From Streptomyces xanthophaeus (GTDB taxonomy: Bacteria; Actinomycetota; Actinomycetes; Streptomycetales; Streptomycetaceae): a DNA stretch of 64,000 nucleotides. Made by a program: the position numbers and the translations under genes. Within the stretch, counting starts at the first letter, position 1. The number at the start of each line of letters is the position of its first letter. The stretch covers positions 124,001 through 188,000 of the forward strand of contig NZ_KL647135.1 of the NCBI RefSeq assembly GCF_000725805.1, written 5' to 3'. Under the pieces are notes generated by a model. The model made no database searches. It was not told where the DNA came from and saw nothing but the letters and a program-made list of their open reading frames with translations. Positions 25,793 to 35,700 of this stretch are shown here, piece after piece.

Positions 25793-26133
25793 GCGCCGGC
25801 CACCTCTCGGGCACGGGCCGCGATCACGCTGTCGGCCTCGTCGCGCTTGAGCAGCTTGTCGCCGTACAGGCCGCCGAAGGGCACCACCGCGAGGCCGAAG
25901 AAGAGCAGGACCTTCATGAACGGCCACTTCGCCTTGTTCCAGACATCCAGGAGGAACACCGCGTAGATGGCGAACAGGATTCCGTGGAGGATGCCGAGCG
26001 GCATCATCAGGTAGTCGATGTCCGAGATCCGGCTGAGCAGCGAGCCGAAGATCAGCAGCGCCGGGAAGGACAGCGCCTCCGGGACGGAGATGAGGCGCAG
26101 CCGGTGCAGGGCGGAGGCGGTCTTGATGTCCAC
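25789..26133 (-). CDS. DUF3817 family membrane protein
   Basis: A 114-residue membrane protein with three hydrophobic helices ([58 protein letters not shown]). The [18 protein letters not shown] pattern defines DUF3817. GTG 26133 has GAAGG eight bases upstream. It is translationally coupled to the thiamine-binding family gene. It is divergent from the AIM24 operon. It differs clearly from the other DUF3817 copy at 20974-21303, so the two are old paralogues. Confidence 0.88.
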   Translation of the reverse strand: MDIKTASALHRLRLISVPEALSFPALLIFGSLLSRISDIDYLMMPLGILHGILFAIYAVFLLDVWNKAKWPFMKVLLFFGLAVVPFGGLYGDKLLKRDEADSVIAARAREVAGA

Positions 26134-26291
26134 GGAGAACCTTCGGGGTGGAGGCCAGGGTCCGTCCCAGTGTCTCAGCCGCTTTGCGGGATCTTGACCC
26201 GGGTCCGCGGCGGACGGCTGCGGCGTTCGGCGGATGCCCGAGTGTGGCGCATATCGGCCACGAGGCCCTGTTCGGGCACGCCCGCTGCGGA

Positions 26292-26297
26292 TAACGT
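26292..26297 (+). promoter_or_regulatory. -10 box of the leaderless AIM24 operon
   Basis: TAACGT ends 6 nt before the GTG at 26304, and no ribosome site is present, as expected for a leaderless mRNA. Confidence 0.5.
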
Positions 26298-26303
26298 CAT
26301 CCC

Positions 26304-26942
26304 GTGGCTCAGTTCCGACTCCAAGGCAGCAAGGTGCTCGCCGTCGACCTGACCGGGGATGCCGTCAAAGCGAAGAACGGCTCCATGGTCGCGTACGACG
26401 GTCAGATGGCCTTCAAGAAGATGTCCGGCGGCGGTGAAGGCCTTCGGGGGATGGTGACCCGGCGGCTGACCGGCGAACAGATGACGGTGATGGAAGTACA
26501 GGGGCACGGCACCTGCTTCTTCGCCGACCGCGCGAGTGAGATCAATCTGGTCGACCTGCGCGGCGACAAGCTCTACGTCGAGTCCAGCAACCTGCTGTGC
26601 ACCGACGCCGGCCTGCGCACCGGCACCACCTTCACCGGCCTGCGCGGCGGGGCGACGGGCAACGGCCTGTTCACCACGACCGTGGAGGGCACGGGGCAGG
26701 CGGCGATCATGTCCGACGGTCCGGCGGTCGTGCTGCGGGTCAGCGCCCAGTACCCGCTCTCCGTCGACCCGGGGGCGTACATCGCGCACACCGGGAACCT
26801 CCAGCAGTCGTTCCAGTCGGGCGTCACCTTCCGCACGCTGATCGGCGAGGGCTCCGGCGAGGCCTTCCAGATCCGCTTCGAGGGCGAGGGCCTGGTGTAC
26901 GTCCAGCCCAGCGAGCGCAACACCATCGGGGGTGACGTCTGA
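26304..26942 (+). CDS. AIM24 family protein, paralogue 1
   Basis: A 212-residue protein of the AIM24/DUF124 family, which has a TRAP-like beta-sandwich fold. It contains repeated beta strands such as MAFKKMSGGGEGLRGMVTRRLTGEQMTVMEVQGHGTCFFAD and ends with GEGSGEAFQIRFEGEGLVYVQPSE. There is no signal peptide and no TM helix, so it should be cytosolic. Its TGA shares one base with the ATG of the next paralogue. The biochemical role is not known; the mitochondrial relative affects inner-membrane organisation. Confidence 0.9.
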   Translation: MAQFRLQGSKVLAVDLTGDAVKAKNGSMVAYDGQMAFKKMSGGGEGLRGMVTRRLTGEQMTVMEVQGHGTCFFADRASEINLVDLRGDKLYVESSNLLCTDAGLRTGTTFTGLRGGATGNGLFTTTVEGTGQAAIMSDGPAVVLRVSAQYPLSVDPGAYIAHTGNLQQSFQSGVTFRTLIGEGSGEAFQIRFEGEGLVYVQPSERNTIGGDV

Positions 26943-27592
26943 TGCCGTTCCGCGAGATCAACTCCAAGATGGTCGAGGCGCAGGTCGTCCCCGGGCAGAA
27001 GATGTACAGCCAGCGCGGCGCGATGCTCGCGTACCGCGGCGAGGTCTCCTTCACCCCGAGCCTGACCGGTGGTCAGGGCGGGGTGATGGGCATGATCGGG
27101 CGCCGCGTGGCGAACGAGCAGACCCCGCTGATGACGGTCGAGGGCAGCGGCACCGTGATGTTCGGCCACGGCGGCCACCACATCCAGGTGATCAACCTGA
27201 CCGGCGAGACCCTCTACGTCGAGGCCGACCGACTGCTCGCCTTCGACGGCACCCTCCAGCAGGGCACGATGTTCATGGGCTCGCAGGGCGGCGTCATGGG
27301 CATGGTGCGCGGCCAGGTGACCGGGCAGGGCCTGTTCACCACCACCCTCAAGGGCCACGGTTCGGTTGCCGTGATGGCCCACGGCGGGGTCATCGAGCTC
27401 CCCATCACCCCCCAGCGGCCGGTCCACGTGGACCCTCAGGCGTACGTCGCCCACCACGGCGAGGTCCGCAACAAGCTCTCCACCGCGCTCGGCTGGCGGG
27501 ACATGGTGGGGCGCGGTTCGGGTGAGGCGTTCCAGCTGGAGCTGTCCGGCCAGGGCGCGGTGTATGTACAGGCCTCGGAGGAGAAGCTGTGA
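26942..27592 (+). CDS. AIM24 family protein, paralogue 2
   Basis: A 216-residue AIM24 protein (MPFREINSKMVEAQVVPGQKMYSQRGAMLAYRGEVSFTPS..., ending SGEAFQLELSGQGAVYVQASEEKL). It is parallel in layout to the gene before it but clearly diverged. It overlaps both neighbours (TGATG upstream, GTGA downstream), so all three are translated as one coupled block. The Gly/Met-rich segments QGGVMGMIGRR and QGGVMGMVRGQ are internal repeats about 85 residues apart, suggesting the domain is itself a duplicated unit. Confidence 0.92.
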   Translation: MPFREINSKMVEAQVVPGQKMYSQRGAMLAYRGEVSFTPSLTGGQGGVMGMIGRRVANEQTPLMTVEGSGTVMFGHGGHHIQVINLTGETLYVEADRLLAFDGTLQQGTMFMGSQGGVMGMVRGQVTGQGLFTTTLKGHGSVAVMAHGGVIELPITPQRPVHVDPQAYVAHHGEVRNKLSTALGWRDMVGRGSGEAFQLELSGQGAVYVQASEEKL

Positions 27593-28407
27593 ACTTTGGC
27601 CCCGTGACGGGCGGACCGGGCGGGCCCACGGTCTTCGACCCGTACACCCTGCCCTCCGACGACAACGTGAACGCGTACACCTTCTGCGTGGAGCTCAAGG
27701 GGAGCCAGTGGTTCCTGCAGAAGGGCAAGATGATCTCGTACTACGGGAGCATCGAGTTCAACGGCATCGGCCACGGCCGCTTCGACCGCCTGCTGCGCAC
27801 CAGCTTTCACTCCCCACTGCACGCCAGTGACTGGGTGGTGGCCGAGGGGCAGGGCAAGATGCTGCTCGCCGACCGGGCCTTCGACGTGAACTCGTACGAC
27901 CTGGAGAACGGCAATCTGACGATCCGGTCCGGCAACCTGCTCGCCTACCAGCCGACCCTCGCCCTGAAGCAGTCGATCGTCCCCGGCTTCCTGACGCTGA
28001 TCGGAACCGGGAAGTTCGTGGCGGCGTCCAACGGACCGGTGGTGTTCATGGAACCGCCGCTGCGCGTGGATCCCCAGGCGCTGGTGGGCTGGGCGGACTG
28101 CCCCTCGCCGTGCCACCACTACGACCACGGGTACATGTCGGGCGTCATGGGCGGGCTGCGCTCGCTCAGCGGTATCGGGGGCGCCTCGGGCGAGGAGCAC
28201 CAGTTCGAGTTCGTAGGCGCCGGGACGGTGCTGCTGCAGTCCTCCGAGATGCTGATGGCGGAACAGGCGGTCGGTACGGTCGGCGCCGGTGCGGCCACGG
28301 GCAACGCCCAGGGCGTCCCGGGAGCCGCGCAGGGTCCGCTGGGGCAGCTGGGCGTGCCGCGGATGCCGGGGCAGCTGGGTGATCTCCAGCGCCGCTTCGG
28401 ACTGTGA
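27589..28407 (+). CDS. AIM24 family protein, paralogue 3, with C-terminal extension
   Basis: A 272-residue AIM24 protein (the core ends near GEEHQFEFVGAGTVLLQSSEML) followed by a ~40-residue Gly/Ala/Gln tail ending LGDLQRRFGL. The tail is absent from its two paralogues. It has a Cys-rich loop, WADCPSPCHHYDHGYM, inserted in the core, which could bind a metal; the other copies lack it. The GTG start overlaps the preceding stop. Function unknown. Confidence 0.9.
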   Translation: MNFGPVTGGPGGPTVFDPYTLPSDDNVNAYTFCVELKGSQWFLQKGKMISYYGSIEFNGIGHGRFDRLLRTSFHSPLHASDWVVAEGQGKMLLADRAFDVNSYDLENGNLTIRSGNLLAYQPTLALKQSIVPGFLTLIGTGKFVAASNGPVVFMEPPLRVDPQALVGWADCPSPCHHYDHGYMSGVMGGLRSLSGIGGASGEEHQFEFVGAGTVLLQSSEMLMAEQAVGTVGAGAATGNAQGVPGAAQGPLGQLGVPRMPGQLGDLQRRFGL

Positions 28408-28427
28408 CCTCTCCGACCACCCGTTCT

Positions 28428-28457
28428 TTGTACGTAATTCAACTTCTTAGGTAGAGT
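28428..28457 (+). promoter_or_regulatory. Promoter of the second marR gene
   Basis: -35 TTGTAC (28428-28433), 18-bp spacer and -10 TAGAGT (28452-28457) lie 6 nt before the ATG. The region is AT-rich for this genome. Confidence 0.65.
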
Positions 28458-28463
28458 TCATTC

Positions 28464-28976
28464 ATGGAGACCGTCGAGACCGAGACCGCCACCCTCCCCC
28501 GGACGCCGTCCGGGGAGACCCCCTGGCTGACCGACGCCGAGCAGTGCGCCTGGCGCACCCACCTGGACGTCAGCCGGCTGCTGATGCACCAGCTGGAAAA
28601 GGATCTCCAACCCTTCGGACTCACCAACAACGACTACGAGATCCTCGTGAACCTCTCGGAGTCGCAGGAGCACCGGATGCGGATGAGCGACCTCGCGACC
28701 GCCACCCTGCAGTCCAAGAGCCGCCTGTCCCACCAGATCACGCGCATGGAAGCGGCGGGCCTGGTCCGCCGGGTCAACTGCGAGTCCGACCGCCGCGGCC
28801 TGTACGCGGTGCTCACGGACGAGGGCATGGAGACGATGCGCAAGGTCGCCCCGCACCACGTGGCGTCCGTCCGCCGTCATTTCATCGACCTGCTGCCCCC
28901 GCAGGCCCTGTCGGCGCTGCGCGAGTCGCTCGGCCCCGTGGCCGACCACCTGCGGGACAACCGCGGCAAGGTCTGA
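28464..28976 (+). CDS. MarR-family transcriptional regulator
   Basis: A 170-residue MarR protein: HLDVSRLLMHQLEKDLQPFGLTNNDYEILVNLSESQEHRMRMSDLATATLQSKSRLSHQITRMEAAGLVRRVNCESDRRGLYAVLTDEG. The recognition helix is at SKSRLSHQITRM and the wing at CESDRRGL. There is one Cys in the wing. A good promoter lies directly before the ATG. It is a single gene between the AIM24 operon and a PepSY gene; its target is unknown. Confidence 0.92.
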   Translation: METVETETATLPRTPSGETPWLTDAEQCAWRTHLDVSRLLMHQLEKDLQPFGLTNNDYEILVNLSESQEHRMRMSDLATATLQSKSRLSHQITRMEAAGLVRRVNCESDRRGLYAVLTDEGMETMRKVAPHHVASVRRHFIDLLPPQALSALRESLGPVADHLRDNRGKV

Positions 28977-29136
28977 GGCCCCCGGGCCCCACGGGCCCAC
29001 GGGCAGCAGTCCGGCTCCGGGGCGGGCGCTCGGCGCGCCCCGGACGGCGGACGGCCGGAGAATGGGCGGTGTCCGCCCGCTGCCGGCCGTGCCGGGCAAC
29101 CGTGCGCGCAGTGGCCGGCCTGAGGAGGTCCAGCCC

Positions 29137-29724
29137 ATGAAGCGCAACGTCTACGTCTGTGCGGCCGCATCCGCCGTCCTGATCCTCGCAGGCCCGGTGA
29201 CGGCCGCCGCAGCGCCATCCGCCGACACCGCGAGAACCCTCCCGGCGGCAGCCGCCGCCCGTGTCGACGTGACGGCCGAAGGCGCGGCCGCGGCGGCCCT
29301 GAAGCACACCCCGGGCGTCGTCGAGTCCCTCGACAAGGACGGCTCCGTCTGGCACGTCGACGTGATCAGCAAGGACGGTAAGGAGCACGTCGAGCTGGAG
29401 GTGAACGCCGCGAGCGGCGCCGTCACCCAGCGTGACAAGGACGCGAACGACAACCCCGCCGAGTACAAGACGCTGACCGGCGCGAAGGTCGACGCCGAGC
29501 AGGCGATGAAGGCCGCGCTCGCCGCCCATCCCGGCCAGGTCACCTCGGTGAACTGGGAGGACGAGGACGACAACGCCGGCGCCCCCTACTGGGAGGTCGA
29601 GATCAAGGCCTCCGGCGGCAAGACCCAGAACGTCCACGTCGATCCCACGACGGCGAAGGTCACCGCGTCCTCGTCGGACGACAACGACAACAACGACAAC
29701 GACGACGACAACGACGACAACTGA
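29137..29724 (+). CDS. Secreted PepSY-domain protein with Asp/Asn tail
   Basis: A 195-residue exported protein. The Sec signal is MKRNVYVCAAASAVLILAGPVTAAAAPSA, cleaved near AAA-APS. Two PepSY repeats follow (GAAAAALKHTPGVVESLDKDGSVWHVDVISKDGKEHVELEVNAASG, and DAEQAMKAALAAHPGQVTSVNWEDED...YWEVEIKASGGKTQNVHVDPTTAKV). The last ~20 residues are almost only Asp and Asn. PepSY domains often inhibit or chaperone peptidases. The start is fixed by GAGGAGG before ATG 29137; the open frame runs to 29062. Confidence 0.9.
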   Translation: MKRNVYVCAAASAVLILAGPVTAAAAPSADTARTLPAAAAARVDVTAEGAAAAALKHTPGVVESLDKDGSVWHVDVISKDGKEHVELEVNAASGAVTQRDKDANDNPAEYKTLTGAKVDAEQAMKAALAAHPGQVTSVNWEDEDDNAGAPYWEVEIKASGGKTQNVHVDPTTAKVTASSSDDNDNNDNDDDNDDN

Positions 29725-29735
29725 CCGCGGCCGGG

Positions 29736-29789
29736 CCCCCGGCTCCGGCAGGCGGGCCGCCGCACCCGCCCGCACCGCCGGAGCGGGGG
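29736..29789. terminator. Hairpin between PepSY gene and meaB
   Basis: CCCCCGGCTCCGGC (29736-29749) pairs with 29777-29789 with one bulge, and GGCGGG/CCCGCC (29751-29756 and 29765-29770) forms an inner stem. It lies between convergent genes and can end both transcripts. Confidence 0.7.
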
Positions 29790-29790
29790 C

Positions 29791-30750
29791 TCAGGCCTCG
29801 GTCAGCGTCGCCAGCAGCGCGTCCGCGGCCGCGTAGGGGTCGAGCTCGCCCACGGCCACCCTGGCGGCCAGCGCGTCCAGATGCGCGTCGCCGTGCAGAT
29901 CGGCCATCTTGGCCCGCAGCGCGGTCACCGCGATGGTCTCCACCTCCCGCGCCGCCCGGGCCGCCCGGCGCTGCGCCAGCACCCCGCGCTCGTCCATCCA
30001 GGCACGGTGCTTCTCCAGCGCCTCGACCAGTTCGTCGATGCCCACGCCCCGGGCCGCGACCGTCTTGACGATCGGCGGCCGCCAGTCCCCGGCCCCGCGG
30101 GACTCCCCCAGGCCCAGCATGTGGTTCAGCTCCCGGGCGGTGGCGTCGGCGCCGTCCCGGTCCGCCTTGTTCACCACGTACACGTCGCCGATCTCCAGGA
30201 TGCCCGCCTTCGCGGCCTGGATCCCGTCGCCCATCCCCGGCGCCAGCAGCACCACCGAGGTGTCCGCCTGGGAGGCGATCTCCACCTCCGACTGCCCGAC
30301 CCCGACCGTCTCGACCAGGATCACCTCGCAGCCGGCCGCGTCCAGCACCCGGATCGCCTGCGGGGCGGCCCACGCCAGCCCGCCCAGGTGCCCGCGGGTG
30401 GCCATGGACCGGATGTACACGCCGGGGTCCGAGGCGTGGTCCGACATCCGCACCCGGTCCCCGAGCAGCGCCCCGCCCGAGAAGGGCGAGGAGGGGTCGA
30501 CCGCGAGCACGCCGACCCGCTTGCCCGCCTTGCGGTACGCCGACACCAGCGCCGAGGTCGACGTGGACTTGCCCACGCCCGGGGAGCCCGTGAGCCCCAC
30601 GACGTACGCCCCGCCCGTCAGCGGGGCCAGGGCGGCCATGACCTCCCGCAGCTGCGGGGACGCCCCCTCGACCAGCGAGATCAGCCTGGCCACGGCCCGC
30701 GGCCGGCCTTCACGGGCCTGCTCCACCAGCGTGGGGACGTCCACCGTCAT
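29791..30750 (-). CDS. meaB: MeaB-type GTPase chaperone of B12-dependent acyl-CoA mutases
   Basis: A 319-residue G3E-family GTPase that protects and reloads adenosylcobalamin mutases. The P-loop GSPGVGKST is at residues 55-63, followed by VLAVDPSSPFSGGALLGDRVRM, the Walker B/switch region VETVGVGQSEVEI and the base-specificity motif VNKADRDG. It ends FVELDPYAAADALL-like (VGELDPYAAADALLATL). The start is the ATG at 30750. It lies 57 bp after the thiolase gene on the same strand. Partners in the window would be icmA, and mutases elsewhere. Confidence 0.95.
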   Translation of the reverse strand: MTVDVPTLVEQAREGRPRAVARLISLVEGASPQLREVMAALAPLTGGAYVVGLTGSPGVGKSTSTSALVSAYRKAGKRVGVLAVDPSSPFSGGALLGDRVRMSDHASDPGVYIRSMATRGHLGGLAWAAPQAIRVLDAAGCEVILVETVGVGQSEVEIASQADTSVVLLAPGMGDGIQAAKAGILEIGDVYVVNKADRDGADATARELNHMLGLGESRGAGDWRPPIVKTVAARGVGIDELVEALEKHRAWMDERGVLAQRRAARAAREVETIAVTALRAKMADLHGDAHLDALAARVAVGELDPYAAADALLATLTEA

Positions 30751-30782
30751 ACGTGCTGCGCTCCTCGGATTCCGGTACGGCT

Positions 30783-30800
30783 ACGGGTACGGGTACGGCG
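30783..30800. repeat. Short TACGGG/TACGGC hexamer repeat between meaB and thiolase genes
   Basis: GGTACGGC TACGGG TACGGG TACGGC units fill the 57-bp gap. It is a simple-sequence tract in the meaB leader. Confidence 0.6.
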
Positions 30801-30807
30801 GGTGTGG

Positions 30808-32007
30808 TTACGGGCGGACGTGCACGATCAGCGCGTCGCCCTGACCGCCGCCGCCGCACAGCGCGGCCGCGCCGGTCCCGCCGCCGCGGCGCCCCAGCTC
30901 CAGCGCCAGGTGCAGCACCACACGGGCGCCGGACATGCCGATCGGGTGGCCCAGGGCAATGGCGCCGCCGTTGACGTTCACCTTTTCCGGGGTCACGCCG
31001 AGGTCCTTCATTGACTGCACGGCAACCGCCGCGAAGGCCTCGTTGATCTCGATGAGGTCCAGGTCGGAGACCTGGAGCCCCTCCTTCTTCAGGGCGTGCA
31101 GGATCGCGTTGGACGGCTGCGACTGCAGGGAGTTGTCCGGGCCCGCGACATTGCCGTGGGCGCCGATCTCGGCGATCCACTCCAGGCCGAGCTCCTCGGC
31201 CTTCGCCTTGCTCATCACGACCACGGCGGCCGCGCCGTCGCTGATCTGGGAGGAGGTGCCGGCGGTGATCGTGCCGTCCTTGGCGAAGGCCGGACGCAGC
31301 TTGCCGAGGGACTCCGCCGTGGTCTCCGGGCGGATGCCCTCGTCCTGGGAGAAGATCACCGGCTCGCCGCGGCGCTGCGGGATCTCGACCGGGGTGATCT
31401 CGGCCTCGAAGACGCCGTTCTTCTGCGCGGCCGCGGCGCGCTGGTGGGAGGCCGCGGCGAACTCGTCCTGCGGGGCGCGCTCGATGCCGAGGCGGGTGTT
31501 GTGCTTCTCCGTGGACTCGCCCATGGCGATGTTCTCGAAGGCGTCGGTGAGGCCGTCGTAGGCCATCGCGTCGAGCATCTCGACGGCGCCGTACTTGTAG
31601 CCCTCGCGCGACTTGGGCAGCAGGTGCGGGGCGTTGGTCATCGACTCCTGGCCGCCCGCCACGACGATGTCGAACTCCCCGGCGCGGATGAGCTGGTCCG
31701 CCAGCGCGATCGCGTCCAGACCCGAGAGGCACACCTTGTTGATGGTGAGCGCGGGCACGTTCATGGGGATGCCGCCCTTGACGGCGGCCTGGCGGGCGGG
31801 GATCTGGCCCGCACCGGCCTGGAGCACCTGCCCCATGATCACGTACTGCACCTGGTCGCCGGAGATTCCGGCCCGGTCCAGCGCGGACTTGATGGCGAAG
31901 CCGCCGAGGTCGGCACCCGAGAAGGACTTCAGCGAGCCGAGCAGCCGCCCCATGGGCGTGCGGGCCCCGGCGACGATCACTGAAGTGGTGTTGTTCGATC
32001 CGGACAT
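30808..32007 (-). CDS. Acetyl-CoA C-acetyltransferase (thiolase)
   Basis: A 399-residue biosynthetic-type thiolase joining two acetyl-CoA to acetoacetyl-CoA. The nucleophile Cys93 is in [10 protein letters not shown], the active-site His in [10 protein letters not shown], and the second Cys in [12 protein letters not shown]. The normal N-terminus [23 protein letters not shown] follows ATG 32007, which has AAGGGG upstream; the longer frame upstream is rejected. It is divergent from methylmalonyl-CoA epimerase and is followed by meaB, so it belongs to a C4/ethylmalonyl-type acyl-CoA neighbourhood. Confidence 0.95.
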   Translation of the reverse strand: MSGSNNTTSVIVAGARTPMGRLLGSLKSFSGADLGGFAIKSALDRAGISGDQVQYVIMGQVLQAGAGQIPARQAAVKGGIPMNVPALTINKVCLSGLDAIALADQLIRAGEFDIVVAGGQESMTNAPHLLPKSREGYKYGAVEMLDAMAYDGLTDAFENIAMGESTEKHNTRLGIERAPQDEFAAASHQRAAAAQKNGVFEAEITPVEIPQRRGEPVIFSQDEGIRPETTAESLGKLRPAFAKDGTITAGTSSQISDGAAAVVVMSKAKAEELGLEWIAEIGAHGNVAGPDNSLQSQPSNAILHALKKEGLQVSDLDLIEINEAFAAVAVQSMKDLGVTPEKVNVNGGAIALGHPIGMSGARVVLHLALELGRRGGGTGAAALCGGGGQGDALIVHVRP

Positions 32008-32144
32008 GAGGCACAGCCCCTTGAGGATGAGGAGTGAACGAGGGTTTACATGAATGTACTGAGCAGTACCCGCGGCGTCATCGGGCTGTCGGTGTGATCG
32101 CTGGCACGTTGCGTGACCACCCTCCTCAGCGGTGCACTGGTCCC

Positions 32145-32573
32145 ATGCTGACAAGAATCGACCACATCGGGATCGCCTGCTTCGACCTCGACAAGACCGT
32201 CGAGTTCTACCGTGCCACGTACGGCTTCGAGGTGTTCCACACCGAGGTCAACGAGGAGCAGGGCGTTCGCGAGGCCATGTTGAAGATCAACGAGACGTCC
32301 GACGGCGGCGCCTCCTACCTCCAGCTCCTGGAGCCCACCCGCGAGGACTCCGCGGTGGGCAAGTGGCTGGCCAAGAACGGGGAGGGTGTCCACCACATCG
32401 CCTTCGGCACCGAGGACGTCCGCGGCGACTCGGAAGCCATCCGCGGCAAGGGCGTCCGCGTCCTGTACGACGAGCCCCGCACCGGCTCGATGGGCTCCTC
32501 GATCACCTTCCTGCACCCCAAGGACTGCCACGGAGTCCTCACCGAACTGGTCACGGCCAACCCTGACCACTGA
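32145..32573 (+). CDS. mce: Methylmalonyl-CoA epimerase
   Basis: A 142-residue VOC-fold enzyme interconverting (2R)- and (2S)-methylmalonyl-CoA. The metal ligand His7 is in [19 protein letters not shown], and further conserved parts are [27 protein letters not shown] and the C-terminal HGVLTELV. The ATG at 32145 gives the family length; upstream in-frame codons to 32034 are not family-like. It connects propionyl-CoA carboxylation to methylmalonyl-CoA mutase, whose genes are not in this window. Confidence 0.96.
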   Translation: MLTRIDHIGIACFDLDKTVEFYRATYGFEVFHTEVNEEQGVREAMLKINETSDGGASYLQLLEPTREDSAVGKWLAKNGEGVHHIAFGTEDVRGDSEAIRGKGVRVLYDEPRTGSMGSSITFLHPKDCHGVLTELVTANPDH

Positions 32574-32603
32574 TGGCCCGATTCCCCGGCCGGTAGAGTG
32601 GCC

Positions 32604-32723
32604 ATGGCTCGGCCGGGGTTCGGTGCGGAGACGGGGTCGGGGCCTTCGACCCCTGCCCCGGTATCTGACACCATTCCCCCGGGGGCGTCGTTCAGCGGGC
32701 GAGCGATGCTCATTTGGGAGTGA
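32604..32723 (+). CDS. Possible 39-codon leader ORF upstream of scy
   Basis: An ATG lies 4 nt after a TAGAGT -10-like box (32594-32599). It opens a frame of 39 codons (MARPGFGAETGSG... ending MLIWE) whose TGA overlaps an in-frame GTG of scy at 32720 (GTGA). Third-position GC is moderate. It may be a regulatory leader peptide or chance; translation is not proven. Confidence 0.3.
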   Translation: MARPGFGAETGSGPSTPAPVSDTIPPGASFSGRAMLIWE

Positions 32724-32755
32724 GCTTGCGACCAGGGGACGGATGGGACCGCGCT

Positions 32756-35700
32756 GTGCGGGGCTACGAAAGCCAGGAGAGCCATCAGGCCGGAGCTGAC
32801 CATCTCACGCGCTTCGAAGCCGAGATGGAGCGGCTGAAGAAGGAGCGCGGGAAGGCCGTCCAGCACGCCGAGGACCTGGGATACCAGGTCGAGGTGCTGC
32901 GCGCCAAGCTCCACGAGGTACGCCGAGCTCTGGCGTCCCGCCCCGCCTACGACGGCGCGGACATGGGCTACCAGGCGGAGCAGCTGCTCCGCAATGCCCA
33001 GATCCAGGCCGACCAGATGCGCTCCGACGCCGAACGCGAGCTGCGCGACGCCCGGGCGCAGACCCAGCGCATCCTCCAGGAGCACGCCGAGCACCAGTCC
33101 CGCCTCCAGGCCGAACTGCACGCGGAGGCCGTCAACCGCCGCCAGCGCCTGGACCAGGAGCTCAACGAGCGCCGCCAGACCGTCGAGGCGCACGTCAACG
33201 AGAACGTGGCCTGGGCCGAGCAGCTGCGCGCCCGTACGGAGGCCCAGGCGCGCCGCCTCATGGAGGAGTCCCGCGCCGAGGCCGAGCAGGCCCTGAACGC
33301 CGCCCGGTCCGAGGCCGCCCGGCTCGCCGAGGAGGCCCGCCGCCGGCTGACCTCCGAGGCCGAGGCCTCCCGTACCGAGGCCGAGTCCACCCTGCTGCGC
33401 GCCCGCAAGGAGGCCGAGCGGCTGCTGACCGCCGCCTCCGCACAGGCCCAGGAGGCCACCGAGCACGCGGAACGGCTGCGTTCCAGCACCTCGGCCGAGG
33501 CCGAGCAGACCCGCCAGCAGACCCTCGACCTCGGCCGCGTCGCCGAGTCGCGGGTGCAGGAGGCCGACACCGCGCTGCGCGAGGCCCGCGCGGAGGCCGA
33601 GAAGCTGCTCGCGGAGGCCAAGGAGAGCGCTTCCCGGCAGCTCGCCTCGGCGGAGTCCGTCAACGAACAGCGCACCCGTACGGCCAAGGAGCAGGTCGCC
33701 CGCCTCGTCGGCGAGGCCACCAAGGAGGCCGAGGTCCTCAAGGCCGAGGCCGAGCAGCTGCTGGCCGACGCCCGCGGTGACGTGGAGCGCCAGCGCGCCG
33801 AGGCCGGGGAGCAGGCCCGTGCGGCCGCCGCCGAGGAGTCCGCGGCGCAGCTGGCGAAGGCCGCGCGGACCGCGGAGGACGTGCTGAACAAGGCCTCCGA
33901 GGACGCCCGGGCCACCACCCGGGCGGCGTCCGAGGAGGCCGAGCGGATCCGCCGCGAGGCGGAGGCCGAGTCGGAGCGGCTGCGCTCGCAGGCGGCCGCC
34001 ACGGCGGACGAGCTCAAGGGCGCGGCGAAGGACGACACCGAGGAGTACCGGGCCCGCACCGTCGAACTCCAGGAGGAGGCCCGGCGGCTGCGCGGCGAGG
34101 CGGAGCAGCTGCGCGCGGAGGCCGTCGCCGAGGGCGAGCGGATCCGCGGCGAGGCCCGTCGCGAGGCGGTCCAGCAGATCGAGGAGGCGGCCCGCACGGC
34201 CGAGGAGCTCCTCGGCAAGGCCAAGGCGGACGCGGACGAGCTGCGCGGCGGGGCGAGCGCCGAGAGCGAGCGGGTCCGTGCCGAAGCCGTGGAACGGGCC
34301 GGCACGCTGCGCAAGCAGGCCGAGGAGACCCTGGAGCGGACCCGCGCCGAGGCCGAGCGGCTGCACGCCGAGGCCGCGGAGCAGGCCGAGTCCGTACGGT
34401 CCGAGGCGGACGCCGAGGCCCGGCGGCGGCGCGAGGAGACCGACCAGGCCCTCGCGGCGAAGCGGGCGGAGGCCGACGAGGAGCTCGTACGGCTGCACAC
34501 GGACGCCGAGGGCCGGCTGGCCACGGCCGAGCAGACCCTGCGCGACGCCCGGACCGCGGCGGAGAACATCCGCAAGGAGACGACCGAGGAGACCGACCGG
34601 CTGCGGGCCGAGTCGGCGGAGCGCAACCGCACCCTCCAGGCCCAGTCGGAGGCGGAGGCCGAGCAGCTGCGCACGGACGCGGCCGAGGACGCGGGCCGGG
34701 TCCGCGCGGAGGCCGAGCAGGTCGCCGTACGGCTGCGCGGCGAGGCCGAGGCCGAGGCGGAGCGCGTGCGCTCCGAGGCCCAGGAGACGGCCGACCGGCT
34801 GCGCGCGGAGGCCAAGACCGCCGCCGAGCGGGTCGCCGCCGAGGCCGCCGAGGCACTGGCCTCCGCTCAGGAGGAGGCCGCGCGGCGGCGCCGGGAGTCC
34901 GAGGAGACCCTGGCATCGGCGCGGACCGACGCGGAGAGCGAGCGGGCGCAGGCCCGCGAGCAGAGCGAGGAACTGCTGGCGCAGGCCCGCAAGCGCTCCG
35001 AGGACGCACAGGCCGAGGCGATCTGGCTCACCGAGGAGGCCGAGCGGCGCGCGTCGGAGCTGGTGGCGGCGGCGGAGACCACCGCCCAGCAGGTGCGGGA
35101 CGCCGTGGCCGGGCTGCACGAGCAGGCCGAGGAGGAGATCACCGGGCTGCGCAGCGCCGCCGAGCACGCCGCGGAGCGTACGCGGACCGAGGCCGAGGAG
35201 GAGTCCGAGCGGGTCCGCGCCGACGCCTACGCGGAACGCGAGCGGGCCACCGAGGACGCGAACCGGGTCCGCAGCGAGGCACGCGCCGAGACCGACGCGG
35301 CGAAGGCACTGGCCGAGCGCACGGTCGGCGACGCGATCGCCGAGGCGGAGCAGCTGCGCAGCGACACGGCCGAGTACGCGCAGCGGGTGCGCACCGAGGC
35401 CACGGACGCCCTGGCGTCGGCCGAGCGGGACGCGGCCCGTACCCGGGCGGACGCCCGGGACGACGCGAACCGCATCCGCGGCGAGGCGGCGGAGGCCCTG
35501 GAGGCGTCCCGCGCCGAGGGGGCCCAGCTCGTCGCCGAGGCCACGGCCGAGGCCGAGCGGATCACCGCGGAGACCCTGGCGGCCAATGCGGCCACGGTCG
35601 GCGAGGCGACGGCGGAGGCCGAGCGGATCACCGCCCTGGCCGCCGAGGCGGCGGAGGCGACCCGTACCGAGGCGGCGGGCACGCTGGACGAGGCCCGCGT

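Noticed and set aside
29791..30750. Labelling the MeaB GTPase as an arginine/ornithine transport ATPase (ArgK)
   Set aside because: The B12-mutase neighbourhood and G3E GTPase motifs fit MeaB; the transport name is an old misannotation.
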